Shown piece by piece: positions 1 to 7,008 of a stretch of 64,000 nucleotides of DNA; positions within the stretch are counted from its first letter, which is position 1; every line of letters begins with the position of its first letter. The position numbers were made by a program, and so were the translations under genes. Source of the DNA: JAKPQD01 sp029572965 (GTDB lineage Bacteria > Bacteroidota > Bacteroidia > Bacteroidales > DTGW01); the NCBI GenBank assembly GCA_035374585.1, contig DAOSPF010000010.1:1-64000 (forward strand), given 5' to 3'. The notes under the pieces are model-generated. The model saw nothing but the letters and a program-made list of their open reading frames with translations, was not told the origin of the DNA and did no database searches.

Positions 1-88
1 TATCGCCTTAACTCTTTCACCCTCGAAGCCTTGTAATGTTGCAATATGCAAACAATAGAAGCTTTAGGCTTCTCGGCCGAAATCGAAC

Positions 89-136
89 AAAAAGGCGATG
101 AAAAGGAATTTTTTCTTTTTATTGCTTCGCCTTTTT
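89..136. terminator. Hairpin with T-tract, possible terminator of an off-window gene
   Basis: AAAAAGGCGA at 89-98 is the reverse complement of TCGCCTTTTT at 127-136. The loop is about 28 nt and contains a second weaker A/T stem. No gene is visible in 1-386 apart from this structure, so it may end a gene lying upstream of the window or be a repeat remnant. Confidence 0.35.
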
Positions 137-386
137 CATAGAAACTTCTCTGCTAATGACCTAACGTAAATGGCATTAAATAAAGCGCACCAAGCACAAA
201 ACTTATAAAATGTTCTAGTGCAGTATGATGCGCATTAACGCAAGCTCATCAAAAGAATTAAAAGCAAATTTTAACAGCTATACTGCACAGCTGTTAGCAT
301 TTTTATTAACTTTGAAAAGTAGCCAACATGAATTGAAAAAATTCATGATTTGGCTCAACCACCTAATAACCTGTGAAGCTATTCTA

Positions 387-1409
387 ATGACTATGAAGTA
401 TTTATTAATGCTGACATTAACAGCTATCCTTATTATCAATGGATGCATTCAAAAGCAAAATGATAAAATAAAAATTGGGGTTATGTTCTCCAATTTGAAA
501 GAACTACGGTTTCAGAAAGAAAGCTCCATCATGGAGCAATTTATAAAAGAGAAAAATTATGAGTATCTCCTGAGAGATGCAGAAAACGACCCGTCTAAGC
601 AGGAAAGACAATTTGCAGAATTGAAGAATGAAGGTATAAAAGTACTGATTATCTCTGTTGTAAATAATAACGTCGGAAAATCCATCATCAAAGAAGCCAA
701 TAAAAATGGGATAATCACCATCATGTATGACGGTTTCATCGGAAGTGAGTTTTTAAATTACTGCATTCGTTTCTCTGACAAAGAAGTGGGCAAGTATATG
801 GCAGGATACGCCCTGAAAAATGTTCCGGAAGGCAACTACATGATTTTAGGCGGAGACGGAAGAAACGAGAATGCCCCTTTAATCAGAAGCGGCATCATGG
901 AGGTTTTAAACACCAGCATTGCTGCTTCAAAAGTAAAGATTGTTTACAACAACTTTATGGAAGAATGGAGCGCAGACGAAGTGTATGCTGCAGTGAAAAA
1001 ATACTACAAACTGAGTGCTGAAGAACGCGTAGATGCTATCATACTTTCCAGTGACAATATGGCAACAGGAGCCATTAAAGCCCTTGAAGAATTGAAACCA
1101 ACAAAATGGCCACTTATAACTGGTCAGGATGGTTCATTAACAGCTTGTTTGAATATTTTACAAGGAAAACAAAGCATGTCCGTGTTAAAAGATTCCAAAA
1201 AAATAGCCGGGCAAACCGCACTTATGGCCATTCAATGTGCCGAAGGCAAAACGCCCGAGACAAACGGCTTTACTACTGCAAAAGGCAACACAGGTGAAAT
1301 TAAAATCCCTTCCTTTTTTATCGACCTCGAAGTAGTCGATTCTGCAAGTATTTATGGATTAATCAAGCGGGGTATTTATACTAAAGAATCCCTGGGGCTT
1401 GTAAATTAG
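387..1409 (+). CDS. Periplasmic sugar-binding lipoprotein, XylF-like
   Basis: Substrate-binding protein of the periplasmic binding protein type 1 fold, most like the D-xylose binding protein XylF of ABC transporters. From ATG 387 (a second ATG follows at 393) it has a short hydrophobic signal ending in ILIINGC, a plausible lipobox, so it should be anchored in the envelope. The reading frame is open further upstream to 225, but that extension would bury the signal peptide inside the protein. Family marks are the central IIGG-like nucleotide-fold strands and a TGQDGSLTA motif near the C-terminus, matching the TGQDAE region of XylF. No permease or ATPase gene is adjacent, so transport partners, if any, lie elsewhere. 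Substrate identity is inference only. Confidence 0.75.
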   Translation: MTMKYLLMLTLTAILIINGCIQKQNDKIKIGVMFSNLKELRFQKESSIMEQFIKEKNYEYLLRDAENDPSKQERQFAELKNEGIKVLIISVVNNNVGKSIIKEANKNGIITIMYDGFIGSEFLNYCIRFSDKEVGKYMAGYALKNVPEGNYMILGGDGRNENAPLIRSGIMEVLNTSIAASKVKIVYNNFMEEWSADEVYAAVKKYYKLSAEERVDAIILSSDNMATGAIKALEELKPTKWPLITGQDGSLTACLNILQGKQSMSVLKDSKKIAGQTALMAIQCAEGKTPETNGFTTAKGNTGEIKIPSFFIDLEVVDSASIYGLIKRGIYTKESLGLVN

Positions 1410-1562
1410 CAAGCTAACTTTATTATAAGATTCTTTTTGAAGAACCCTCAACCAACCTGGTTGAAAATGAATTATTTATATCTGTGACATGAAAAATGTT
1501 TTACTTTTGATAAGGTTGAAATATCTTAATATTGTCGTAATATAAAGGTATTAAAAACAATT

Positions 1563-2480
1563 ATGATAAAGTCAAGATATTTAATTACAACATATATTCT
1601 CAGTTTAATTTTATCATCTGTTTATGCGCAGAAAAATGAAATAAAAGATTCTATATTTTCTGTAAATAATAATACATATAAGGCTCTTGGGTTAACTACT
1701 GCTTATTATGGAGCTTCTATGTATGTGTTAAGTAAAACCTGGTATAGGGACAAAGATTTAGTTTCTTTCCATTTTTATAACGATAATAGTGGCTACCTGC
1801 AAGTTGATAAATTTGGGCATACATGGGGCTCTTATGTTTACAGTTATATCGGTTACCATTATCTAATTAATTCTGGCTTTTCCAGAAAAGAAGCATTATT
1901 TTACGGGGCAACATTAGGTTTCACCTTGCAAGCACCTATTGAAATTATGGATGGAATTCATCAAGGTTATGGATTTTCATTAGGAGATATAGCTGCAAAT
2001 GCTTTAGGTTCAGGATTAGTAATTGGTCAAGAACTATTATTCAATGAACAAATTATTAAATATAAATTTAGTTATTGGGAGTCCAGTTATGCTCATGATG
2101 CAAACGGTTATTTGGGAGAAACATCATTAAACCGAATGTTAAAAGACTACAACGGCCATACATATTGGTTTTCTTTTCCCGTAAATAAATTTTTCAAAAG
2201 TCAATTTATTCCAGAATGGTTAAATATAGCTATTGGATATGGAGCAAATGGGATGTTTGGTGAGTTTGAAAACATTTCTTCCTACAAAGGTGTTGATATC
2301 CCAAAGACAATCAGATACCGACAGTTTTTAATTTCGCTTGATATTGATTGGACAAAAATTAAGACAAGTTCAAAAATGTTGAAAATAATTTTTAAGGGCC
2401 TTACTTTTGTCAAATTACCTTTTACAACCTTTGAATACAATTCGATGGGAAAATCCAAACTTTACCTGATTTATTATTAG
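1563..2480 (+). CDS. DUF2279 family (YfiM-like) secreted protein
   Basis: A 305-residue protein with a cleavable-looking signal peptide ending in SSVYAQ at about residue 22. The body matches the Bacteroidota DUF2279 family. It has the motif KFGHTWGSYVYSY, followed by a hydrophobic stretch, then EIMDGIHQGYGFSLGDIAAN, a pattern seen in small membrane-associated YfiM-like proteins. Such proteins are predicted to sit in the outer membrane or periplasm, and no activity is established. The gene stands alone, with about 150 nt of AT-rich spacer before it and 250 nt after. Its base composition is noticeably AT-rich compared with the core genes further right. Confidence 0.8.
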   Translation: MIKSRYLITTYILSLILSSVYAQKNEIKDSIFSVNNNTYKALGLTTAYYGASMYVLSKTWYRDKDLVSFHFYNDNSGYLQVDKFGHTWGSYVYSYIGYHYLINSGFSRKEALFYGATLGFTLQAPIEIMDGIHQGYGFSLGDIAANALGSGLVIGQELLFNEQIIKYKFSYWESSYAHDANGYLGETSLNRMLKDYNGHTYWFSFPVNKFFKSQFIPEWLNIAIGYGANGMFGEFENISSYKGVDIPKTIRYRQFLISLDIDWTKIKTSSKMLKIIFKGLTFVKLPFTTFEYNSMGKSKLYLIYY

Positions 2481-2735
2481 AAAAACAAAGGCAAACAATA
2501 TGCCATAAAAAATAATGATTAAAGAAAAATCTCGAACGTTTCACTGCTGTCCGGCTTTGTTTCTTGCCACCTCGTTTTCAAAATCGACCTCTGTCCGTAA
2601 GTAGAAGAAAACAACTGAAGCGGCTAAATAAAGAATATATCAAAGAGCCATAGACTATAAAAATAAAACGATGCAATGAAACGTTATTCCGAACAAAAGG
2701 GAACAAAACTTAACAAATACGGAAATAACCGAGAT

Positions 2736-3179
2736 ATGAAAATAGAAAAAATCAACGAAAACAAGAAACAGTTCCTTGACTTACTGTTGTTGGCAGACGA
2801 GTCTGAAATTATGATTGACAAGTACTTGCCCAGTGGCGACTTGTTTGCTTTATATGACGATGATTTGAAAAGTGTTTGCGTTGTAGCACCCATAAATAGC
2901 GAGACCTGCGAATTGAAAAATATAGCAACATACGAAAAATATCAAGGCAAAGGATACGGCAGGGCTTTGATACAATTCATTTCTGATTTCTACAAAAACG
3001 ACTACAAAACAATGCTTGTGGGAACAGGCGAAACACCGGCAATCTTATCGTTTTATGAAAGTTGTGGATTTGAACAATCTCATCGTGTTAAAAACTTTTT
3101 TACAGACAATTACGACCACCCTATGTTCGACGGCGATATACAACTTGTTGATATGATTTATCTTAAAAAGAGTTTATAA
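2736..3179 (+). CDS. GNAT family N-acetyltransferase
   Basis: Predicted acetyl-CoA-dependent N-acetyltransferase. The acetyl-CoA binding signature is visible as [17 protein letters not shown] (the Q/RxxGxG/A motif), preceded by the beta-strand ELKNIATY and followed by [11 protein letters not shown], the usual C-terminal beta-bulge and helix. The ATG at 2736 ([10 protein letters not shown]) gives a normal length of about 147 residues. The frame extends upstream to 2676, but those residues are Lys/Asn-rich and unlike the family. The substrate cannot be told. It sits in a patch of accessory genes and may have come with them. Confidence 0.8.
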   Translation: MKIEKINENKKQFLDLLLLADESEIMIDKYLPSGDLFALYDDDLKSVCVVAPINSETCELKNIATYEKYQGKGYGRALIQFISDFYKNDYKTMLVGTGETPAILSFYESCGFEQSHRVKNFFTDNYDHPMFDGDIQLVDMIYLKKSL

Positions 3180-3303
3180 GGATTCGGGCTCAACCTCAAA
3201 GGCCGCTTTGTTTCGTACCACCATTGTTAGCTTTCAGTATAACGTAATAAATTTGAGCATTTTAGCATTTTTTTTGTAACTTGCACTCGAATTTTAACAT
3301 GAT

Positions 3304-3624
3304 ATGATTGATTCTAATAAGATAAACGATATTGTTTACAGGATTGCTACAAAATTTAATCCCGATAAAATTATTTTATTTGGATCTTATGCTTCAGGTT
3401 CGCAGAATGAAGATAGCGATTTAGACTTATTAATAATTAAAGATACCGATCTACCAATTCAATCTCGTGGGTTCGACATTCGTATGTCATTGATTGGCAC
3501 AAAGATTCCATTTGATATTTTGGTTTATACAAATTTGGAATTTGAGAAAGAAAAAAGTAATAGTTTTTCATTTTTAAATTCTGCATTGAAGAATTCAAAA
3601 ACATTATATGAACGAGCAGATTGA
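3304..3624 (+). CDS. MNT-type minimal nucleotidyltransferase (antitoxin of a MNT/HEPN pair)
   Basis: A 106-residue minimal nucleotidyltransferase. The active site GSYASG is at residues 27-32, followed by the metal-binding pair D39 and D41 in SDLDLLII. In MNT/HEPN modules such proteins adenylylate, and so silence, the HEPN ribonuclease encoded just downstream. Here the next frame opens at 3608, overlapping by 17 nt as is usual for the pair, and begins like a HEPN protein. It stops after 25 residues at a REP repeat. The MNT gene itself looks intact, so it is probably a relic without a partner. Confidence 0.85.
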   Translation: MIDSNKINDIVYRIATKFNPDKIILFGSYASGSQNEDSDLDLLIIKDTDLPIQSRGFDIRMSLIGTKIPFDILVYTNLEFEKEKSNSFSFLNSALKNSKTLYERAD

Positions 3625-3685
3625 AGAAATAAAAGGATGGATTGAAAAGGCCGATCATGATTTAGGATCAGCAAAAATAATCTAG
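3608..3685 (+). pseudogene. Truncated HEPN-domain toxin (25 residues left)
   Basis: ATG 3608 opens a frame that begins MNEQIEEIKGWIEKADHDLG and ends at TAG 3683-3685. This is the typical first helix of HEPN proteins, which start with a W-x-x-K-A-x-x-D-L pattern. The stop codon lies inside the first bases of the REP copy at 3683, so the repeat has cut off the rest of the gene, including the RNase R-x4-6-H motif. A full HEPN protein would have about 110-140 residues. It is presumed non-functional. Confidence 0.75.
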
Positions 3686-3730
3686 CGTCCCGCTACGTCG
3701 ATTAAACTCTTCGGACTCTGGCCGTTTCAG
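3683..3730 (-). repeat. REP-like paired palindrome, copy A
   Basis: Read on the minus strand it is a small hairpin CGGCC-AGA-GTCCG followed about 12 nt later by the CGACGTAGC / GCTA palindrome. It forms an inverted pair with copy B at 4185-4245 around the orphan Phd antitoxin, and it truncates the HEPN gene. Confidence 0.8.
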
Positions 3731-3748
3731 AAAATGCTAAAATATAGC

Positions 3749-4000
3749 TCATAATCCCAATAAATTGCTTATCCCTTCAGGGGTTGTAACCCTCTTTACT
3801 TTCCCTTCTTCAACTTGCTTAATGCTTTGTTTAATTCTTTCTACCATTTCGGCATTAAAATAAATATCATCCTCAGTAACAGGAGTTAAGGCATAAGCTT
3901 TATCTTTTCCTCGTTGAACAATTATTTGTTCTCCTTTATCGGCTTTTTCAAAGTACATTTTTTGATTTTGCCTAAGTTCTCTGCTGCTTATTACTAACAT
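3749..4000 (-). CDS. Phd/YefM family antitoxin, orphan
   Basis: An 83-residue antitoxin of the Phd/YefM family. The N-terminal DNA-binding fold is recognisable as SSRELRQNQKMYFEKADKGE followed by IIVQRGKDKAYALTP. The C-terminal third is charged and would wrap a RelE/YoeB/ParE-type toxin. In a normal module the toxin gene follows directly. Here the sequence after the stop (below 3749) runs into REP copy A, so the toxin has been lost or was never present. A 17-bp palindrome at 4018-4034, 17 nt upstream of the start codon, is a good candidate for the autoregulatory operator. Confidence 0.85.
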   Translation of the reverse strand: MLVISSRELRQNQKMYFEKADKGEQIIVQRGKDKAYALTPVTEDDIYFNAEMVERIKQSIKQVEEGKVKRVTTPEGISNLLGL

Positions 4001-4017
4001 ATTTTTTAGTTTTATTG

Positions 4018-4034
4018 TGTACCAACTTGGTACA
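4018..4034. promoter_or_regulatory. Palindromic operator of the Phd antitoxin gene
   Basis: TGTACCAA-C-TTGGTACA is a perfect 8-bp dyad. It lies just upstream of the antitoxin start at 4000. YefM/Phd proteins are known to bind palindromes with TGTAC-type cores in their own promoters, so autoregulation is a reasonable inference. Confidence 0.6.
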
Positions 4035-4184
4035 AAGTTGCTAATTTTTACCCTTATTTCTTTCGTTTCGTTTCATTTAATTCTTTTCTCAACAAACTAC
4101 GATGAACAAGGGTATGCCCCTTCTTGGTCTTTTATTTTATACCCGGTTGACATATTTCAAATGTACTATTTTTTACTGTAATTC

Positions 4185-4245
4185 GTGAAACGGCCAGTGG
4201 CCGAATATAATACGACGTAGCAGAATGCTACGCCGAACCGCTTTT
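4185..4245 (+). repeat. REP-like paired palindrome, copy B
   Basis: It consists of CGGCC-AGT-GGCCG, an 11-nt spacer, then ACGACGTAGC-AGAAT-GCTACGCCG and the tail AACCGCTTTT. It is inverted relative to copy A. The rest of 4035-4505 is AT-rich non-coding sequence. It includes a stretch at 4092-4118 (CTACGATGAACAAGGG) that recurs in altered form near 6091, and an AT-rich region leading to the XRE gene. Confidence 0.8.
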
Positions 4246-4505
4246 ATTGGCAGTATAGGATGGACAGGGGTTGGATTTTATAGTTTGCCAACACTTGAAG
4301 TATTGAGAACCGCTTTTTGATGACGGTTATTTTCATTGTTGAAAAATATTTTTTCTAAACTTTTTTGTTTATAAACACAACATATTTGTTTTACAGAAAC
4401 AATACTTATTAATTTATTTTATCAACACATATTAACAATTATACTATCCTAACCTTGTAAAAAATTAATCTTTATGTTAATTTTGAAAAAAAATATAATT
4501 TTATT

Positions 4506-4859
4506 ATGATAAGTTTCTCGGAAAACCTTAAAAGGGTCAGGACTCAAAAAGGGATTTCTCAGGAAGAACTCTCAAAAAAAATAGATATTCATCCCGTGCA
4601 GTTTTCCCGTTACGAAAGGGCGCAATCGGTTCCTTCTATTGACGTTGTGCAAAAAATTGCTAATGCCCTGGAAGTGACTATTGATGAGCTTGTATATGGC
4701 AACCAGAATAATAAAGCCGAACAAAATATCAAGGACAGGGAACTGTTGAGCATGTTTAGCAAAATTCAGTTGCTAAATGAGAAGCAAAAGGAAACGGTTA
4801 AAGATTTCCTTTCTGCCTATATCCTGAAAGTAGATTTAAAAGAAAAACTAATTGTCTAA
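4506..4859 (+). CDS. XRE-family HTH transcriptional regulator
   Basis: A 117-residue regulator. Residues 1-62 form a classical Cro/cI helix-turn-helix: LKRVRTQKGISQEELSKK, then the recognition helix region HPVQFSRYERAQSVPS, then IANALEVTIDELVYG. The C-terminal half is charged and helical and may dimerise. The gene starts the cassette XRE - antitoxin - PIN toxin: the next start (4864) is 4 nt after its stop. It may regulate the cassette or act as a third component. The start at 4506 gives the usual N-terminus MISFSENLKRVR. Confidence 0.88.
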   Translation: MISFSENLKRVRTQKGISQEELSKKIDIHPVQFSRYERAQSVPSIDVVQKIANALEVTIDELVYGNQNNKAEQNIKDRELLSMFSKIQLLNEKQKETVKDFLSAYILKVDLKEKLIV

Positions 4860-4863
4860 GATT

Positions 4864-5082
4864 ATGCAAACACTATTAGTAGAAGTAAAAGACAATACCG
4901 GGTTAAAAATTTTGCAGGAACTTGAACAGGCCCATATAATCCGGCTGATACAAACAGCCCAGGAGAAAATTCCCCAAAGGCTTTCTAAAAGGTTACGTGG
5001 TGCTTTCTCCAAGGAAACAGCCCAGCAAATGAAATCTGAACTGGAACAAATGCGCAACGAATGGCAACAACGGGATATTTAA
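4864..5082 (+). CDS. Antitoxin partner of the VapC toxin
   Basis: A 72-residue acidic and helical protein starting MQTLLVEVKDNTGLKILQEL. It overlaps the following PIN-domain gene by 22 nt, the arrangement of VapB-like antitoxins in Bacteroidota. The frame extends back to 4852, inside the XRE gene, but the ATG at 4864 is the likelier start. The N-terminal strand-helix plus the Gln/Glu-rich C-terminal helix fits a small antitoxin whose tail occupies the toxin groove. I recognise it mainly from context. DNA binding may be supplied by the XRE protein upstream. Confidence 0.7.
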   Translation: MQTLLVEVKDNTGLKILQELEQAHIIRLIQTAQEKIPQRLSKRLRGAFSKETAQQMKSELEQMRNEWQQRDI

Positions 5083-5453
5083 TTGACACCAACGCTGCTA
5101 TTGATTACCTTGGCGAAGCCATGCCGCAAAGCGGGCTGGCTTTTATGGACAATATTATTGACAAGGAATATAATATTTCGGTGATTAGCCGGATTGAGCT
5201 TTACGCTTATAGCAAACTTACTGAGAAAGACAAAGAGACCCTTGATATTTTTACCGGACAGGCTTCGAGTTTAAATATAAACGATGAAATTATTGAAAAA
5301 ACCATAGAACTCCGGAAAACCCATAAAACCAAACTCCCCGATGCCATTATTGCTGCCACGGCTTTGGTTTGCAACCTTGCATTGGTTAGCCATAATGTAA
5401 AAGATTTTAAAAATATTACAGGCCTTTCGGTTATTGACCCATACAGCTTGTAA
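5061..5453 (+). CDS. VapC-type PIN-domain ribonuclease toxin
   Basis: A 130-residue PIN-domain protein. All acidic metal ligands of the family are present: D9 in LIDTN, E46 in SRIELYAY, D94 in KLPDAIIAATA and D115 in SHNVKDFKNI. VapC toxins are Mg-dependent RNases that typically cut tRNA or rRNA, and the target here is unknown. It is translationally coupled to the antitoxin by a 22-nt overlap, and a short hairpin follows its stop. The gene looks intact, so this is the one apparently complete toxin-antitoxin unit of the region. Confidence 0.9.
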   Translation: MATTGYLIDTNAAIDYLGEAMPQSGLAFMDNIIDKEYNISVISRIELYAYSKLTEKDKETLDIFTGQASSLNINDEIIEKTIELRKTHKTKLPDAIIAATALVCNLALVSHNVKDFKNITGLSVIDPYSL

Positions 5454-5460
5454 AAAACTA

Positions 5461-5484
5461 AAGGACGCACTCTCGAACGTCCTT
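5461..5484 (+). terminator. Hairpin after vapC
   Basis: AAGGACG and CGTCCTT form a 7-bp stem with a 10-nt loop just after the toxin stop codon. A T-run appears only about 20 nt later, so termination is plausible but not certain. Confidence 0.45.
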
Positions 5485-5516
5485 AGTAATGTGAAGTAAA
5501 ATAAATTTTTTCTTAT

Positions 5517-5618
5517 TTAATTACCTCGTAACTCTTTAGCTTTTCGCACTTCTGTAACAAAGGGGTTTTCTCCTTTGGGAAAGTATGTATATACTGAGTC
5601 GGGGTTTATACTACTCAT
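5517..5618 (-). CDS. Small ORF, 33 residues, unknown
   Basis: ATG at 5618 to TAA at 5517. The protein starts MSSINPDSVYTYFPKGE and ends KAKELRGN. It begins 2 nt after the stop of the fragment at 5621, which suggests the two belonged to one operon. Amino-acid usage looks coding-like rather than random, with no stop and balanced charge. I do not recognise it. It could equally be a decayed C-terminal piece of a gene, since the area is full of scars. Confidence 0.4.
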   Translation of the reverse strand: MSSINPDSVYTYFPKGENPFVTEVRKAKELRGN

Positions 5619-5620
5619 AC

Positions 5621-5774
5621 TTATTTTTCTATCTCAAGCTTATAATCGTTATAGGTTTTGCTAGTAGATGTGACTTTGTTAGATTTTACCTCAATTTTAA
5701 TACCTACAGGCTTTCCCTTGTCAAGTTTGTCAAAATGATTGTTTATTATTTCTTGAATAACTTGTTCCACAGCC
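5621..5774 (-). pseudogene. C-terminal fragment of an unknown gene, 5' end replaced by REP copy C
   Basis: The frame encodes about 49 residues, from VEQVIQEIINNHFDKLDKGK to YNDYKLEIEK. It is open upstream through the REP repeat at 5775-5832, which contributes nonsense Arg/Gly-rich residues, so the real N-terminus has been lost at the repeat boundary. The preserved part is charged and could be a beta-strand-rich domain end. No family is recognised. Confidence 0.45.
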
Positions 5775-5832
5775 CCCGTTCGGCGTAGCGTCCCGCTACG
5801 TCGCATTATATTTGGCCTCTGGCCATGTTTTA
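5775..5832 (-). repeat. REP-like paired palindrome, copy C
   Basis: On the minus strand it reads TGGCC-AGA-GGCCA, a spacer, then GCGACGTAGC-GGGAC-GCTACGCCGAAC. It has the same order and orientation of the two hairpins as copy D. Its edge overlaps the stop codon of the transposase remnant. Confidence 0.8.
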
Positions 5833-5961
5833 CGAATAAGTTTCCCATCGTGTAGTTAATATTTCCACTTCCAATATAGATTCATAACCTGCATAGTTTG
5901 TTGCACTTGAATATATGTACTCTTCCGGCTTTCTAACAATACAATCCACGCTACGTCGCAT
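5830..5961 (-). pseudogene. C-terminal remnant of a REP-associated tyrosine transposase (Y1/IS200-like)
   Basis: The minus-strand frame from 5961 to the TAA at 5830 encodes 43 residues. From CIVRKPEEYIYSSATNYAG to the end it matches the characteristic C-terminus of Y1 (IS200-like) REP-associated transposases in Bacteroidota, which end with a P-E-[DE]-Y/W-x-Y-S-S-A-x-N-Y-A-G pattern followed by LLEVE. The HUH and Tyr catalytic core is missing. The frame starts inside REP copy D, so the 5' part was lost by repeat-associated rearrangement. Its position among five REP copies fits the known REP/RAYT association. Confidence 0.75.
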
Positions 5962-5990
5962 TCTTCTATTAGCCTCTGGCTAATTTACTA
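5949..5990 (-). repeat. REP-like palindrome, copy D (partial)
   Basis: On the minus strand it reads ATTAGCC-AGA-GGCTAAT, a spacer, then GCGACGTAGCG. Only the first arm of the second palindrome is present. The first hairpin has fully compensatory changes relative to copies B, C and E, which supports selection for pairing. Confidence 0.75.
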
Positions 5991-6027
5991 CATTTTTTGA
6001 TATCTACTACTTTTGCTTGTTTACTGA

Positions 6028-6086
6028 TTTACGGCCAGAGGCCGGTTACTATGCGACGTAGCAGGATGCTACGCCGAACCGCTTTT
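6028..6086 (+). repeat. REP-like paired palindrome, copy E
   Basis: It reads CGGCC-AGA-GGCCG, a spacer, GCGACGTAGC-AGGAT-GCTACGCCG, and the tail AACCGCTTTT as in copy B. Further small palindromes follow to about 6200, for example AGGCTATAGCCT and AAGGCAGAGCCTT, linked by a GAACGAGGG motif that appears twice. Confidence 0.8.
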
Positions 6087-6239
6087 ATCGACAAGCTACG
6101 ATGAACGAGGGCTCCGGCCTCAGCTGCTCTTATCTTTACAGGCTATAGCCTGATGAAATACTTACGACTAAGGCAGAGCCTTAGCCGAACGAGGGTACTT
6201 ACTTTTATCAAATAAAGACAGCTAATTTTGTAGAAACAA

Positions 6240-6700
6240 AACAAATGATATTGATTAAATAATCATCTTCTTGTGGCGCAAAGTCCTAAATAGTTCTCAA
6301 ATATTAGACTTGGACTACCTCTAATGGCGCAAGGTCTGCAACTTGTGCCTCTTTTATTGAAGTTTACAACTTCAGCTATCCAGCCTGTAACCTTCTCTAA
6401 ATAGTTCAAGACTTCGACTTGAACTGTATTCTTAACCTTAAAAAGCTAAAACAGTTGCAAACTGCAAGAATAGTAGGCACAAGTCACAGACTCTAAAGGG
6501 ACAGTTGTGAAGTCTCTCTGTCCCCAACTACTTGTAGCCTCATCCTTAGACCAAACATAATTCAATAAAATCAATGCAAATAAAATTTGTTGATTTTGAA
6601 ATTGTTTGCAATAGTTTGAAGCTAATTAAAGTTTAAAGTATATTTAAAGGCTCTAAAAAACAAAGAAAGGCTTCCATCTCTGAAAGCCTTTCTATTTGTG
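6240..6700. other. Gene-free, palindrome-rich region
   Basis: I see no coding frame here. The segment 6334-6350 (GTCTGCAACTTGTGCCT) is repeated in inverted orientation at 6475-6491 with 15 of 17 matches. Inside lie smaller hairpins such as TGAAGT-ttaca-ACTTCA and GTTCAAG-acttcga-CTTGAAC, and further right GGGACAG...CTGTCCC near 6500-6530. It may be a decayed mobile element or a structured RNA. Nothing identifies it. Confidence 0.4.
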
Positions 6701-6703
6701 AAG

Positions 6704-6777
6704 TCGGGGTGAACCGACTCGAACGGTCGACCACTTGCACCCCATGCAAGTACGCTAGCCAACTGCGCCACACCCCG
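6704..6777 (-). tRNA. tRNA-Pro (anticodon GGG)
   Basis: On the minus strand the acceptor stem CGGGGTG pairs with CACCCCG. There is a GCGC/GCGT D-stem, an anticodon stem CTTGC/GCAAG with loop ATGGGGT giving anticodon GGG, and a T-arm GACCG-TTCGAGT-CGGTT. The discriminator base is A. CCA is not encoded and must be added after transcription. A broken copy of the 5' half lies at 6796-6840. Confidence 0.93.
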
Positions 6778-6795
6778 ATTATATTTTAACACTCT

Positions 6796-6840
6796 AAGTA
6801 CGCTGCTCTCGCCTCAGGCGAGACGCCACACCCCGATTAT
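6796..6840 (-). pseudogene. Partial tRNA-Pro copy interrupted by a 17-bp palindrome
   Basis: AAGTACGCT and CGCCACACCCCGATTAT match the 5' half of the adjacent tRNA-Pro. The D-loop bases between them are replaced by the perfect palindrome TCTCGCCT-C-AGGCGAGA at 6807-6823. The same palindrome occurs at 8247-8263, and a shorter form at 6856-6870. Confidence 0.7.
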
Positions 6841-7008
6841 GTTTGGAAGCAAGTACTCGCCTCAGGCGGAACCATGCCCCATTTCTATCACCAAAGCTTT
6901 AGCAAAGGTCATTTTCGTGCTGCAAAAGTAATCAACACTTCGAGAAATTTCAAATTTTCGACAATTTAAAATTTATATACATACAAAATAAGCACAACCA
7001 AACTATAC

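Noticed and set aside
5621..5848. 75-codon minus-strand frame as one intact gene
   Set aside because: Its first 25 codons are REP copy C read as protein; only the C-terminal part looks like genuine coding sequence.
6240..6700. Possible CRISPR array because of recurring short motifs
   Set aside because: The motifs are inverted and unequal, spacers are not regular, and no cas gene is in the window.
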